A model generated the notes under the pieces. It had not been told where the DNA came from, searched no databases, and was given only the letters and a program-made list of their open reading frames with translations. Both the position numbers and the translations under genes were made by a program. DNA of 41,410 nucleotides from Muribaculaceae bacterium (GTDB lineage: Bacteria; Bacteroidota; Bacteroidia; Bacteroidales; Muribaculaceae), in NCBI GenBank assembly GCA_022484565.1, contig JAKVKZ010000024.1, positions 1 through 41,410 of the forward strand. Reading direction: 5' to 3'. This document shows positions 15,390 through 22,655 of the stretch, one piece after another. The number at the start of each line of letters is the position of its first letter. The first letter of the stretch is position 1.

Positions 15390-15400
15390 ACTTTGCTCAT
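15390..15400 (+). promoter_or_regulatory. Possible promoter for rpsB-tsf
   Basis: TATACTTTG resembles a -7 element with one-base-off spacing. It would give rpsB its own start site in addition to read-through from rpsI. Confidence 0.35.
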
Positions 15401-15425
15401 TCGGAATCAATGTGTTTAGTATCCA

Positions 15426-15479
15426 AATCGCTTGGACTTTCTTTCTCACTTTCAATGTGAGGAGGGCTACCATGCGATT
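15426..15479 (+). promoter_or_regulatory. Structured leader of rpsB, candidate S2 autoregulatory hairpin
   Basis: AATCGC (15426-15431) pairs with GCGATT (15474-15479); inside, TGG pairs with CCA and CTCAC (15445-15449) pairs with GTGAG (15457-15461). The nested structure occupies the middle of the 136-base gap between rpsI and rpsB. Feedback control by S2 is an inference from position. Confidence 0.5.
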
Positions 15480-15514
15480 GATTAAGTTGAATGTAAACAA
15501 ATAAAAAAAATTAA

Positions 15515-16405
15515 ATGGCAACACCAAGTTTTGATCAATTATTAGAAGCAGGATGTCACTTCGGACACCTTAAGCGTAAATGGAATCCTGCTATGGCTCC
15601 TTATATTTTTATGGAGCGCAACGGTATCCACATTATCGATTTATATAAAACGGCCGCTAAGCTCGAAGATGCAGCTTCTGCCCTTAAAGGAATCGCTAAA
15701 GCCGGCAAAAAAGTTCTTTTCGTAGCTACTAAGAAACAGGCTAAACAAGTAGTGGCCGACAAAGCCACCTCAATCGGAATGCCTTACGTCATCGAGCGTT
15801 GGCCTGGAGGTATGCTTACCAACTTCCCAACCATCCGCAAGGCTGTAAAGAAGATGACTTCAATCGACAAAATGTCGAAAGACGGCACATTCGATAACCT
15901 TTCAAAACGCGAGAAACTCCAAATAACCCGCCAACGTGCAAAGTTGGAGAAGACTCTTGGCAGTATAGCTGACCTTAACCGTCTTCCTTCCGCTCTCTTC
16001 GTTGTTGACGTTATGAAAGAGCACATCGCAGTAGCCGAGGCTAACCGCCTTAACATACCTGTTTTCGGTATGGTGGACACTAACTCCGACCCTTCAAATA
16101 TCGATTACGTTATTCCTTGCAACGACGATGCTTCAAAATCAATCGAAATCATTCTCGATTCAATTTGCGCTGCTATGGCCGAAGGCATTGAGGAACGTAA
16201 GGTTGAGAAAATCGACAATAAAGATGAGGCTGAACAAGAGCCAGGCGATGAAGAGGCTAAAAAGCCGCACCGCGCCCGCATCAACCGTCACAAGGTTAAC
16301 AATGCTGAACCAGTAGCTGCTGCAGCTAAAGAAGAAGTTGCAGAACCAGCTCCTGCTAAGGAAGAGGCTGAGAAACCTGCTGCTGACGAAAAAGCCGCTG
16401 AATAG
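15515..16405 (+). CDS. rpsB: 30S ribosomal protein S2
   Basis: Small-subunit surface protein required for S1 binding in many bacteria. The first 225 residues are standard S2: LLEAGCHFGHLKRKWNP, IDLYKT, FVATKKQA, ERWPGGMLTNF, VVDVMKEHIAVAEANRL and MVDTNSDP. From about residue 228 to 296 there is a low-complexity tail rich in Glu, Lys, Ala and Pro with a basic island (KKPHRARINRHK). Longer S2 tails occur in Bacteroidota, but this one is likely disordered and of unknown function. tsf follows after 37 bases, the usual pairing. Confidence 0.96.
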   Translation: MATPSFDQLLEAGCHFGHLKRKWNPAMAPYIFMERNGIHIIDLYKTAAKLEDAASALKGIAKAGKKVLFVATKKQAKQVVADKATSIGMPYVIERWPGGMLTNFPTIRKAVKKMTSIDKMSKDGTFDNLSKREKLQITRQRAKLEKTLGSIADLNRLPSALFVVDVMKEHIAVAEANRLNIPVFGMVDTNSDPSNIDYVIPCNDDASKSIEIILDSICAAMAEGIEERKVEKIDNKDEAEQEPGDEEAKKPHRARINRHKVNNAEPVAAAAKEEVAEPAPAKEEAEKPAADEKAAE

Positions 16406-16442
16406 TTTTCAATTATTAACTCTAAAAATATTATAACTCTAT

Positions 16443-17267
16443 ATGGCAGTTACAATGGCAGAAATCACCAAACTGCGCCACATGACTGGCGCCGGTTTGA
16501 TGGCTTGTAAAAAAGCGTTGGTCGAAGCCAACGAAGACATGGATGCCGCTATCGAAATCATTCGTAAGAAAGGCCAGGCTGTAGCAGCTAAACGTGAAGA
16601 CCGTGTGGCTTCCGAAGGCTGTGTTATTGCTGACGGCAAAGATGGCTTCGCAGCTATCGTCGCTCTCAAATGCGAAACTGACTTCGTTGCATCTAACGCA
16701 GGATTTAAGGCTCTCGCTCAGAAAATCTTCAATGCCGCTTTCAGTGCTAAGGCTAAATCTCTTGATGAGGTTAAGGCAATAACCATTGATGGCAAATCAG
16801 TTTCCGACCTCATCATTGAAGAAGTTGGAAAAACTGGTGAGAAAATGGAACTTGGCGCATACGAATGCCTCGAGGCTCCTTCCGTTGGTTTCTATAATCA
16901 CTTCAATGGCAAACTTTCAACTATCGTTGGTCTCAGCCTTCCTGGCATTGACGCTGAAGTTGGTAAGGAAGTTGCCATGCAGGCAGCCAGTATGAACCCT
17001 GTTGCTGTTTGCCGTGAGGAAGTCCCTGAGAATATTGTTAACGAAGAACTCACTGTTGGCCGCGAGAAAGCTCTTGAAGAAGGCAAACCTGCAGCTATCG
17101 TTGACAAAATCGCTCAAGGTCGTCTCGAAAAATTCTATAAGGAAACAGTTCTTATGGAGCAAGAATACACCAAGGATGCAAAATTGAATATTGCAAGCTA
17201 TCTTAACCAGCAGGCTAAGGGCTTGAAAGCAATTTCTTTCAAACGTGTAAACCTCAACGAAGATTAA
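16443..17267 (+). CDS. tsf: Elongation factor Ts
   Basis: Exchanges GDP for GTP on EF-Tu. The 274-residue protein has the N-terminal UBA-like region (MAEITKLRHMTGAGLMACKKALVE) and the EF-Tu-contacting core ALKCETDFVASN (about 75-86), with the second half (GLSLPG..VAMQAASMNPVAV) of the dimerisation/core domain. Start ATG 16443 gives the MAVTMAEITKL N terminus common in Bacteroidales. Last gene of the ribosomal block, followed by a terminator at 17306. Confidence 0.96.
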   Translation: MAVTMAEITKLRHMTGAGLMACKKALVEANEDMDAAIEIIRKKGQAVAAKREDRVASEGCVIADGKDGFAAIVALKCETDFVASNAGFKALAQKIFNAAFSAKAKSLDEVKAITIDGKSVSDLIIEEVGKTGEKMELGAYECLEAPSVGFYNHFNGKLSTIVGLSLPGIDAEVGKEVAMQAASMNPVAVCREEVPENIVNEELTVGREKALEEGKPAAIVDKIAQGRLEKFYKETVLMEQEYTKDAKLNIASYLNQQAKGLKAISFKRVNLNED

Positions 17268-17305
17268 ACTTCCGATTGCATTTTGCAATCAGCATTTCAA
17301 TATAG

Positions 17306-17338
17306 GAATGGATGCCTTATCGGTGTCCATTCTTTTTT
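17306..17338 (+). terminator. Intrinsic terminator of tsf
   Basis: GAATGGA (17306-17312) pairs perfectly with TCCATTC (17326-17332), followed by six T. Confidence 0.85.
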
Positions 17339-17417
17339 GTCTTTTTTAATCCAATTCCGAGGCATTCATAGTTTTCCAGTAATAAAATATATAAATACAT
17401 TTTTATATTTTTCTTTA

Positions 17418-17449
17418 ATTGCCTATTGCGGATTTATTTTGTATCTTGC
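17418..17449 (+). promoter_or_regulatory. Probable promoter of the rfbBA aminosugar operon
   Basis: ATTG (17418-17421), 20 bases, TATCTTGC (17442-17449). Both boxes deviate by one or two bases from consensus; the spacing is right. Confidence 0.45.
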
Positions 17450-17477
17450 ACCAACTTTAGAAATAAATATTTGAAAT

Positions 17478-18677
17478 ATGAAAACCTACTTAGTGACTGG
17501 AGCTGCCGGCTTTATCGGCTCAAATTTCGTGAAATATCTGCTCAAGAAATATGGCGATGACGTAACCATAATAATTCTTGATGCTCTCACATACGCTGGA
17601 AATCCACTCACCATCAAGGATGAGATGGAGTTGCCTAATGTTACATTCATCAAGGGTGACATTGGTGATGAAAGACTTGTCACCAAAATCCTTGCTGACA
17701 ACGATATTGATTTCATCGTCAACTTCGCTGCTGAAAGCCACGTTGACAGGAGCATCACTCACCCTCGCCTTTTCCTTGAGACTAACATTTTGGGGGCACA
17801 AAACATGCTTGAATGTGCCCGTCGCGCTTGGTACGTCGGAAAAGATGAACATGGTGGCAACATTTACAAGTCGGGTAAAAAATATCTGCAAATTTCCACC
17901 GATGAAGTTTACGGTTCTTTGAAAAAGGATTTCGATGAAGCCCATCCGCTTGAAGTGACCGACGATATCAAGAAGGTCATCGGTAACCGGACAGACATGA
18001 AGACCTTCGGCAATCATTATTTCACTGAAACCACGTCTCTCGCCCCCCGCTCACCCTATTCTGCGTCGAAGACGAGTGCGGACCTCATTACTCAGGCCTA
18101 CCACGCAACTTATGGCTTTCCTGTTAATATAACACGTTGCAGCAACAATTACGGTCCATACCATTTCCCTGAAAAATTGATTCCTCTTATCATCAATAAC
18201 ATTCTTGAAGGTAAGAAACTTCCTGTTTACGGTAAGGGCGAAAATGTACGCGACTGGCTTTATGTAACCGACCATGCTAAAGCTATCGATATGGTGCTCC
18301 GCAATGGCCGCATAGGTGAAGTTTACAATATTGGCGGTTTCAATGAGGAAAGCAACATAAATATTGTCCGTGAGGTAATCGCTATTATTGCCCGCATTAT
18401 GCACGAGGAGCCTAAATATCAGTCACTCCTCCATTGCAAGATTGATGACATCAACGATTCTCTAATCGAATTTGTCACCGACCGTCCAGGACATGATATG
18501 CGCTATGCTATCGACCCGTCAAAAATTGCCCGCGAACTTGGATGGTATCCTGAAACAACATTCAAACGCGGTATTGAACTGACGGTCAGATGGTATCTCG
18601 ACAATCAGGATTGGGTTAAGAGCGTCACTTCAGGTGACTATCAAAAATATTACGAAGAAATGTATGGTAACCGTTAA
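17478..18677 (+). CDS. rfbB: dTDP-glucose 4,6-dehydratase
   Basis: Converts dTDP-glucose to dTDP-4-keto-6-deoxyglucose, the branch point for deoxysugars. The 399-residue short-chain dehydrogenase-type protein has the NAD loop TGAAGFIG (7-14), the catalytic TDE (141-143) and YSASK (Tyr194, Lys198), and NFAAESHVDRS. It is 30-50 residues longer than enteric RfbB, with insertions before the catalytic Thr (KDEHGGNIYKSG) and after it (about 155-185). First gene of a six-gene plus-strand run; the order rfbB, rfbA, ketoisomerases, aminotransferase with no rfbC or rfbD points away from rhamnose and towards a 3-amino sugar. Confidence 0.94.
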   Translation: MKTYLVTGAAGFIGSNFVKYLLKKYGDDVTIIILDALTYAGNPLTIKDEMELPNVTFIKGDIGDERLVTKILADNDIDFIVNFAAESHVDRSITHPRLFLETNILGAQNMLECARRAWYVGKDEHGGNIYKSGKKYLQISTDEVYGSLKKDFDEAHPLEVTDDIKKVIGNRTDMKTFGNHYFTETTSLAPRSPYSASKTSADLITQAYHATYGFPVNITRCSNNYGPYHFPEKLIPLIINNILEGKKLPVYGKGENVRDWLYVTDHAKAIDMVLRNGRIGEVYNIGGFNEESNINIVREVIAIIARIMHEEPKYQSLLHCKIDDINDSLIEFVTDRPGHDMRYAIDPSKIARELGWYPETTFKRGIELTVRWYLDNQDWVKSVTSGDYQKYYEEMYGNR

Positions 18678-18737
18678 TGGCTGCCATTACTGATTCGTTA
18701 TTTCAAATTGATTTATAACATTTAATATCAGCAAATC

Positions 18738-19616
18738 ATGAAAGGTATAGTTCTTGCCGGCGGTTCTGGTACTCGTCTTTACCCTATCACTAAAGGCATA
18801 TCAAAACAGCTTGTTCCCATCTACGACAAGCCGATGGTGTATTACCCTATTTCTGTGTTGATGCTTGCGGGTATCCGCGAGATTCTGATAATTTCCACGC
18901 CAAACGACATGCCTTCGTTCCAAAGGCTTCTCGGTGATGGTTCTGAATTTGGCGTAAAATTCTCCTATGCCGTCCAGCCTTCACCCGATGGCCTCGCCCA
19001 GGCATTCATTATCGGCGATGAGTTTATCGGTAATGACGATGTTTGTCTTGTACTTGGCGACAACATCTTTTATGGACAAAGCTTCACCCAGATGCTCGAG
19101 AACGCAGTTCTTACTGCCAAAAGTAATGAAGCCACACTTTTCGCCTATTATGTTAAGGACCCGGAACGCTACGGAGTGGTCGCTTTCGACGCTTCAGGCT
19201 CGGCAACTTCAATTGTTGAAAAGCCAGAACATCCGGAATCGAACTATGCTGTCACTGGTCTATACTTTTACCCTAATGATGTGGTTAAGATTGCAAAGAA
19301 TGTCAAACCGTCAGCACGTGGCGAGCTTGAAATAACTTCAGTCAATCAGGAATATCTTTCACAACATCGCGTAAAGGTTCAGACTCTTGGCCGTGGCTTT
19401 GCTTGGCTTGACACTGGTACAGCAGAATCCATGCAAGAGGCTTCAAGTTTTATCGCTACCATCGAAAGCCGCCAAGGTGTTCAGGTAGCTTCTCTTGAAG
19501 AAATTGCTTTCCGAAGAGGTTGGATTTCATCCGAACGGCTTCTCCAACTTGCTGAGCCAATGCGGAAAAACCATTATGGTCAATATTTAATTCAACTTGC
19601 CAATAATGGCTTTTGA
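18738..19616 (+). CDS. rfbA: Glucose-1-phosphate thymidylyltransferase
   Basis: Makes dTDP-glucose from dTTP and glucose-1-phosphate. The 292-residue protein has the nucleotidyltransferase signature [19 protein letters not shown] (6-24), [25 protein letters not shown] and VEKPEHP, and the family's length. Its last 11 bases overlap the start of the first ketoisomerase-like gene, implying translational coupling. Confidence 0.95.
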   Translation: MKGIVLAGGSGTRLYPITKGISKQLVPIYDKPMVYYPISVLMLAGIREILIISTPNDMPSFQRLLGDGSEFGVKFSYAVQPSPDGLAQAFIIGDEFIGNDDVCLVLGDNIFYGQSFTQMLENAVLTAKSNEATLFAYYVKDPERYGVVAFDASGSATSIVEKPEHPESNYAVTGLYFYPNDVVKIAKNVKPSARGELEITSVNQEYLSQHRVKVQTLGRGFAWLDTGTAESMQEASSFIATIESRQGVQVASLEEIAFRRGWISSERLLQLAEPMRKNHYGQYLIQLANNGF

Positions 19617-20016
19617 CCAACCGCAAATATTAAATCTCCCTAAGATTTACGACTCGCGCGGTAATCTCTCCTTTATCGAAAGTTATGCGCAAGTTCCTTT
19701 TGCCATTGCCCGTGCTTACTGGATTTATGATGTCCCCGGCGGGCAAGTGCGCAATGGCCATGCTTTCCGCACGCAGCAGGAATTTATCATTGCGCTTTCC
19801 GGCAGTTTTGATGTTGTGCTTGATGATGGTATTCAGGAGACGCGCTTCCACATGTCTAGGTCCTATTTTGGACTTTTTGTCCCGCCAATGACTTGGCGGC
19901 GTATGGATAATTTCTCCACAAATTCCATTGCCTTGGTCTTGTCGTCAACACCATACGATGCCGACGACTATATTGAGGATTATGATGAGTTTAAAAAAGC
20001 TAAGTCCAATGAATGA
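19606..20016 (+). CDS. Sugar 3,4-ketoisomerase-like cupin (FdtA/QdtA/WxcM family), copy 1, altered active site
   Basis: A 136-residue single-domain cupin. Family features are [19 protein letters not shown], the central strand [29 protein letters not shown] and the terminal YIEDYDEF. FdtA and QdtA isomerise dTDP-4-keto-6-deoxyglucose to the 3-keto form using a His-x-His pair; here that segment reads [10 protein letters not shown], so the second His is Phe. Activity may be lost or changed. The start is ATG 19606, overlapping rfbA by 11 bases; a TTG at 19597 is less likely. The stop overlaps the start of copy 2. Confidence 0.85.
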   Translation: MAFDQPQILNLPKIYDSRGNLSFIESYAQVPFAIARAYWIYDVPGGQVRNGHAFRTQQEFIIALSGSFDVVLDDGIQETRFHMSRSYFGLFVPPMTWRRMDNFSTNSIALVLSSTPYDADDYIEDYDEFKKAKSNE

Positions 20017-20455
20017 CGCCATTGATTTCCACACTTCTTCTCGTTTGTCCGATTGCAGAATAATCACTCTTGAGAAGCATCATCACGAAAATGGCAATCT
20101 ATCGGTCGTTGAAAGTGGCAATGAACTGCCGTTCTCTATCAATCGCGTTTACTATCTTTACGATGTCCCCGGTGGCGTTGAACGTGGCGGACACAGTCAC
20201 CGCCAATGCTACGAATTCATTATGGCAGTGAGTGGAAGTTTCTCCATTGAGATTTTCGATGGCGCAGAACGCCGTACAGTGAATCTCAATCGTTCCAATT
20301 GTGGCCTGCTCATAGTCCCTGGCATTTGGCGTGTACTCGATAACTTTTCTTCGGGTTCCGTCTGTCTTGTCGTAGCTTCCGAGACCTATAATGAAGCGGA
20401 CTATGTGCGTTCACTTGATGAATTCATGAGCCTTACCGCTTCAAAACGTAAATAA
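20009..20455 (+). CDS. Sugar 3,4-ketoisomerase (FdtA/QdtA/WxcM family), copy 2, intact HxH
   Basis: A 148-residue cupin paralogous to the preceding gene over its whole length (YYLYDVPGG, EFIMAVSGSFSIEIFDG, VPGIWRVLDNFSSGSVCLV, YVRSLDEF). It keeps the histidine pair as GHSHRQCYEF and is the better candidate for the dTDP-4-keto-6-deoxyglucose 3,4-ketoisomerase needed by the downstream aminotransferase. Whether it yields the galacto (Fuc3N) or gluco (Qui3N) series cannot be told. The start is ATG 20009, overlapping the previous stop; ATG 19985 is an alternative with eight extra residues. Confidence 0.87.
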   Translation: MNDAIDFHTSSRLSDCRIITLEKHHHENGNLSVVESGNELPFSINRVYYLYDVPGGVERGGHSHRQCYEFIMAVSGSFSIEIFDGAERRTVNLNRSNCGLLIVPGIWRVLDNFSSGSVCLVVASETYNEADYVRSLDEFMSLTASKRK

Positions 20456-20463
20456 TTAATTTA

Positions 20464-21588
20464 ATGAAGCATTTCACTTTTCTTGATTTAGCTACAGTCA
20501 ACAATCCTATTGAACAGCAACTCAAGGATGCCGCCTGCTCAGTTATATCTTCGGGTCGCTACATTCTCGGCGAGAATGTCACTGCACTCGAAGGGGAAAT
20601 TGCTGCTTTGTGCCAAGCCAAATATTGCGTTGCCGTGAGCAACGGTCTCGACGCATTACGCCTAATCATCCGTGCTTATCGTGAAATGGGCGTTTTCAAC
20701 GATGATGATGAAATTATAGTACCTGCCAACACTTACGTGGCTTCGGTACTCGCAGTTTCTGATAATGCTCTCGTCCCCTGCTTTGTTGACCCTGATGAAG
20801 AGACTCTAAACCTCGATTGCTCACGCCTTGAGCAGTACATGAACCGATTCACACGGGCGATAATGCCTGTCCATCTCTATGGCACTCCCTGCTGGAGCAA
20901 ACAGCTAAACTATTTGTCGTCAATGTATCACTTGAAAATAATTGAGGATAACGCGCAGGCTATTGGCGCTGAATCTGCCACCGAAGGGCTGAATGGGACT
21001 AAAGTAACTGGTGGCCTTGGCGATGCGGCTGCCATAAGTTTCTATCCCACAAAAAATCTTGGTGCTTTGGGCGATGCAGGTGCAGTTGTCACTAACGATA
21101 AGGAACTTGCTGACATTGTCAGGGCTTTAGCCAATTATGGTTCTGACCGACGTTATCATAACATATATCTTGGACTCAACTGCCGTTTGGACGAAATTCA
21201 AGCTGCCATGCTCCGCGTCAAATTACCTTACCTTGCAGCCGAGAATGACCGCAGAGCAAGCATTGCACGTGTTTACAACGACAATATCAACAATCCCGCC
21301 ATCATAAAGCCAAACATCTTCAGCGACATGAAACAAGTTTGGCATCAATATGTGTTACGTGCCAAATCACGTGATAAATTCCGTGCTTTTCTTCTTGAAA
21401 ATGGCGTTGAAACAGATGTAAGCTATCCCACTCCTCCCCATCTTCAACCATGTTACAGAATGTTCCATTCAAAGCGGCTTCCAATTGCACAGACTTTGTG
21501 CGATGAAGTTGTCAGTTTGCCTATTGCCCGCAACATCACAGAAGATGATGCGATCCAGATTAGCGACATCATCAACCGTTTTCAATGA
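20464..21588 (+). CDS. DegT/DnrJ/EryC1-family PLP aminotransferase (FdtB/QdtB-like)
   Basis: Sugar-nucleotide aminotransferase, expected to aminate dTDP-3-keto-6-deoxyhexose at C3. In the 374-residue protein the PLP lysine is Lys197 in SFYPTKNLGALGDAGAVVT, the cofactor-ring Asp162 is in IIEDNAQAIGA, and SNGLDALRL (59-67) contacts the phosphate; the family ending LPIARNITEDD is present. It follows the ketoisomerases by 8 bases, which makes a 3-amino product more likely than a 4-amino one. The N-acyltransferase that usually completes Fuc3NAc or Qui3NAc is not in this window. Confidence 0.9.
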   Translation: MKHFTFLDLATVNNPIEQQLKDAACSVISSGRYILGENVTALEGEIAALCQAKYCVAVSNGLDALRLIIRAYREMGVFNDDDEIIVPANTYVASVLAVSDNALVPCFVDPDEETLNLDCSRLEQYMNRFTRAIMPVHLYGTPCWSKQLNYLSSMYHLKIIEDNAQAIGAESATEGLNGTKVTGGLGDAAAISFYPTKNLGALGDAGAVVTNDKELADIVRALANYGSDRRYHNIYLGLNCRLDEIQAAMLRVKLPYLAAENDRRASIARVYNDNINNPAIIKPNIFSDMKQVWHQYVLRAKSRDKFRAFLLENGVETDVSYPTPPHLQPCYRMFHSKRLPIAQTLCDEVVSLPIARNITEDDAIQISDIINRFQ

Positions 21589-21611
21589 TGCCGATTTAAT
21601 CGTGGTGCGCC

Positions 21612-22655
21612 ATGAAGCCTAAAAGCCACATATTCCGGTTCATTCTGCTTGTGTTGCTTGCTGCAATGCCGGTTTTCATTGTCGTTGGCGTCTATGCTTA
21701 TCTTGACCCCTTTCGTGTCATTCACAATCATGGCCAATATTATCTCCCGGATTTATCAGTCCGTTTTGCCACTAACCGAAGTTATATCTCAACCGACAAT
21801 TTCAATCGCAATTATTCACGTTATCACTACGATTCTTTCATTTTCGGTTCTTCAAAGTCACTCTATTATCGTGCAGCCGACTGGCAACGGCATCTTCCCA
21901 AAGGTGCGTCAATCTATCATTTTGATGCTTCCAATGAAACTCTTGAAGGTATTCTTCTTAAAATGCGCTATATCAATTCAAAAGGGTTACGCATCAAAAA
22001 TGCCTTACTTGTAATAGATGAGGATTTATTGAACAGCCATCCGATTTACAGCATTACTTACGCTCCAGACCCGCATCTCACTCCAGAATGTGACGCCTTT
22101 CGCTTTCATCAGTTATTCTTTGATGCTTTCCGCAATAGCGAATTTTTCACGTCTTACATCGGCGCATTCACAGACAATTACCAAAAGCTCATTGAAAAAG
22201 GGTTTGTCACCACTGATGTTCCTCACCTTAATATTAAGACCAATGAGGAATTTTATCCTCATCAGGATTCGCTGATTGCCTATGCACCAAGCCAGTATTA
22301 CACCGCTTCACGAATTGCTTCTTTTTCTCATAAAAGGCCAATATACGTTCATTACGTCACAATCACAGGCACTGCACTTCAAACATTAAAGGACATCAAA
22401 TCCATTCTTGACGCCAACAGCACAAATTTCATAATAATAATTCCACCCATTTATCATTCTGAGCCTCTTAACTTTTTTGACGTGCAGTCACTTAGCAGCA
22501 TTTTTGGCAGTGATAAAGTCTTCGATTTTTCCGGCTGCACACGCATTTCTAACGATATGCACAACTTCTATGATTCTGGCTCACACGCCATTCCTTCTGT
22601 ATGCAAATTTTTCATGGATTCCGCTTACAAAGCGCCACAACATCAGGCTTTTTAG
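21612..22655 (+). CDS. Membrane-anchored SGNH/DltD-like protein of a glycan-acylation type
   Basis: A 347-residue protein with one N-terminal membrane segment (about 8-30) and an extracytoplasmic domain. FIFGSSKS (76-83) looks like an SGNH-hydrolase block I with Ser81 as possible nucleophile, and the C-terminal HNFYDSGSHAIP (316-327) supplies Asp321 and His325, reminiscent of the block V of DltD/AlgX-type proteins that work with MBOAT acyltransferases. No close family is recognised, so this is a fold-level guess. It is the last gene of the aminosugar operon, 23 bases after the aminotransferase, and an MBOAT gene lies 2.5 kb away on the other strand. Its last 4 bases overlap the convergent TonB-receptor gene. 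Confidence 0.6.
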   Translation: MKPKSHIFRFILLVLLAAMPVFIVVGVYAYLDPFRVIHNHGQYYLPDLSVRFATNRSYISTDNFNRNYSRYHYDSFIFGSSKSLYYRAADWQRHLPKGASIYHFDASNETLEGILLKMRYINSKGLRIKNALLVIDEDLLNSHPIYSITYAPDPHLTPECDAFRFHQLFFDAFRNSEFFTSYIGAFTDNYQKLIEKGFVTTDVPHLNIKTNEEFYPHQDSLIAYAPSQYYTASRIASFSHKRPIYVHYVTITGTALQTLKDIKSILDANSTNFIIIIPPIYHSEPLNFFDVQSLSSIFGSDKVFDFSGCTRISNDMHNFYDSGSHAIPSVCKFFMDSAYKAPQHQAF

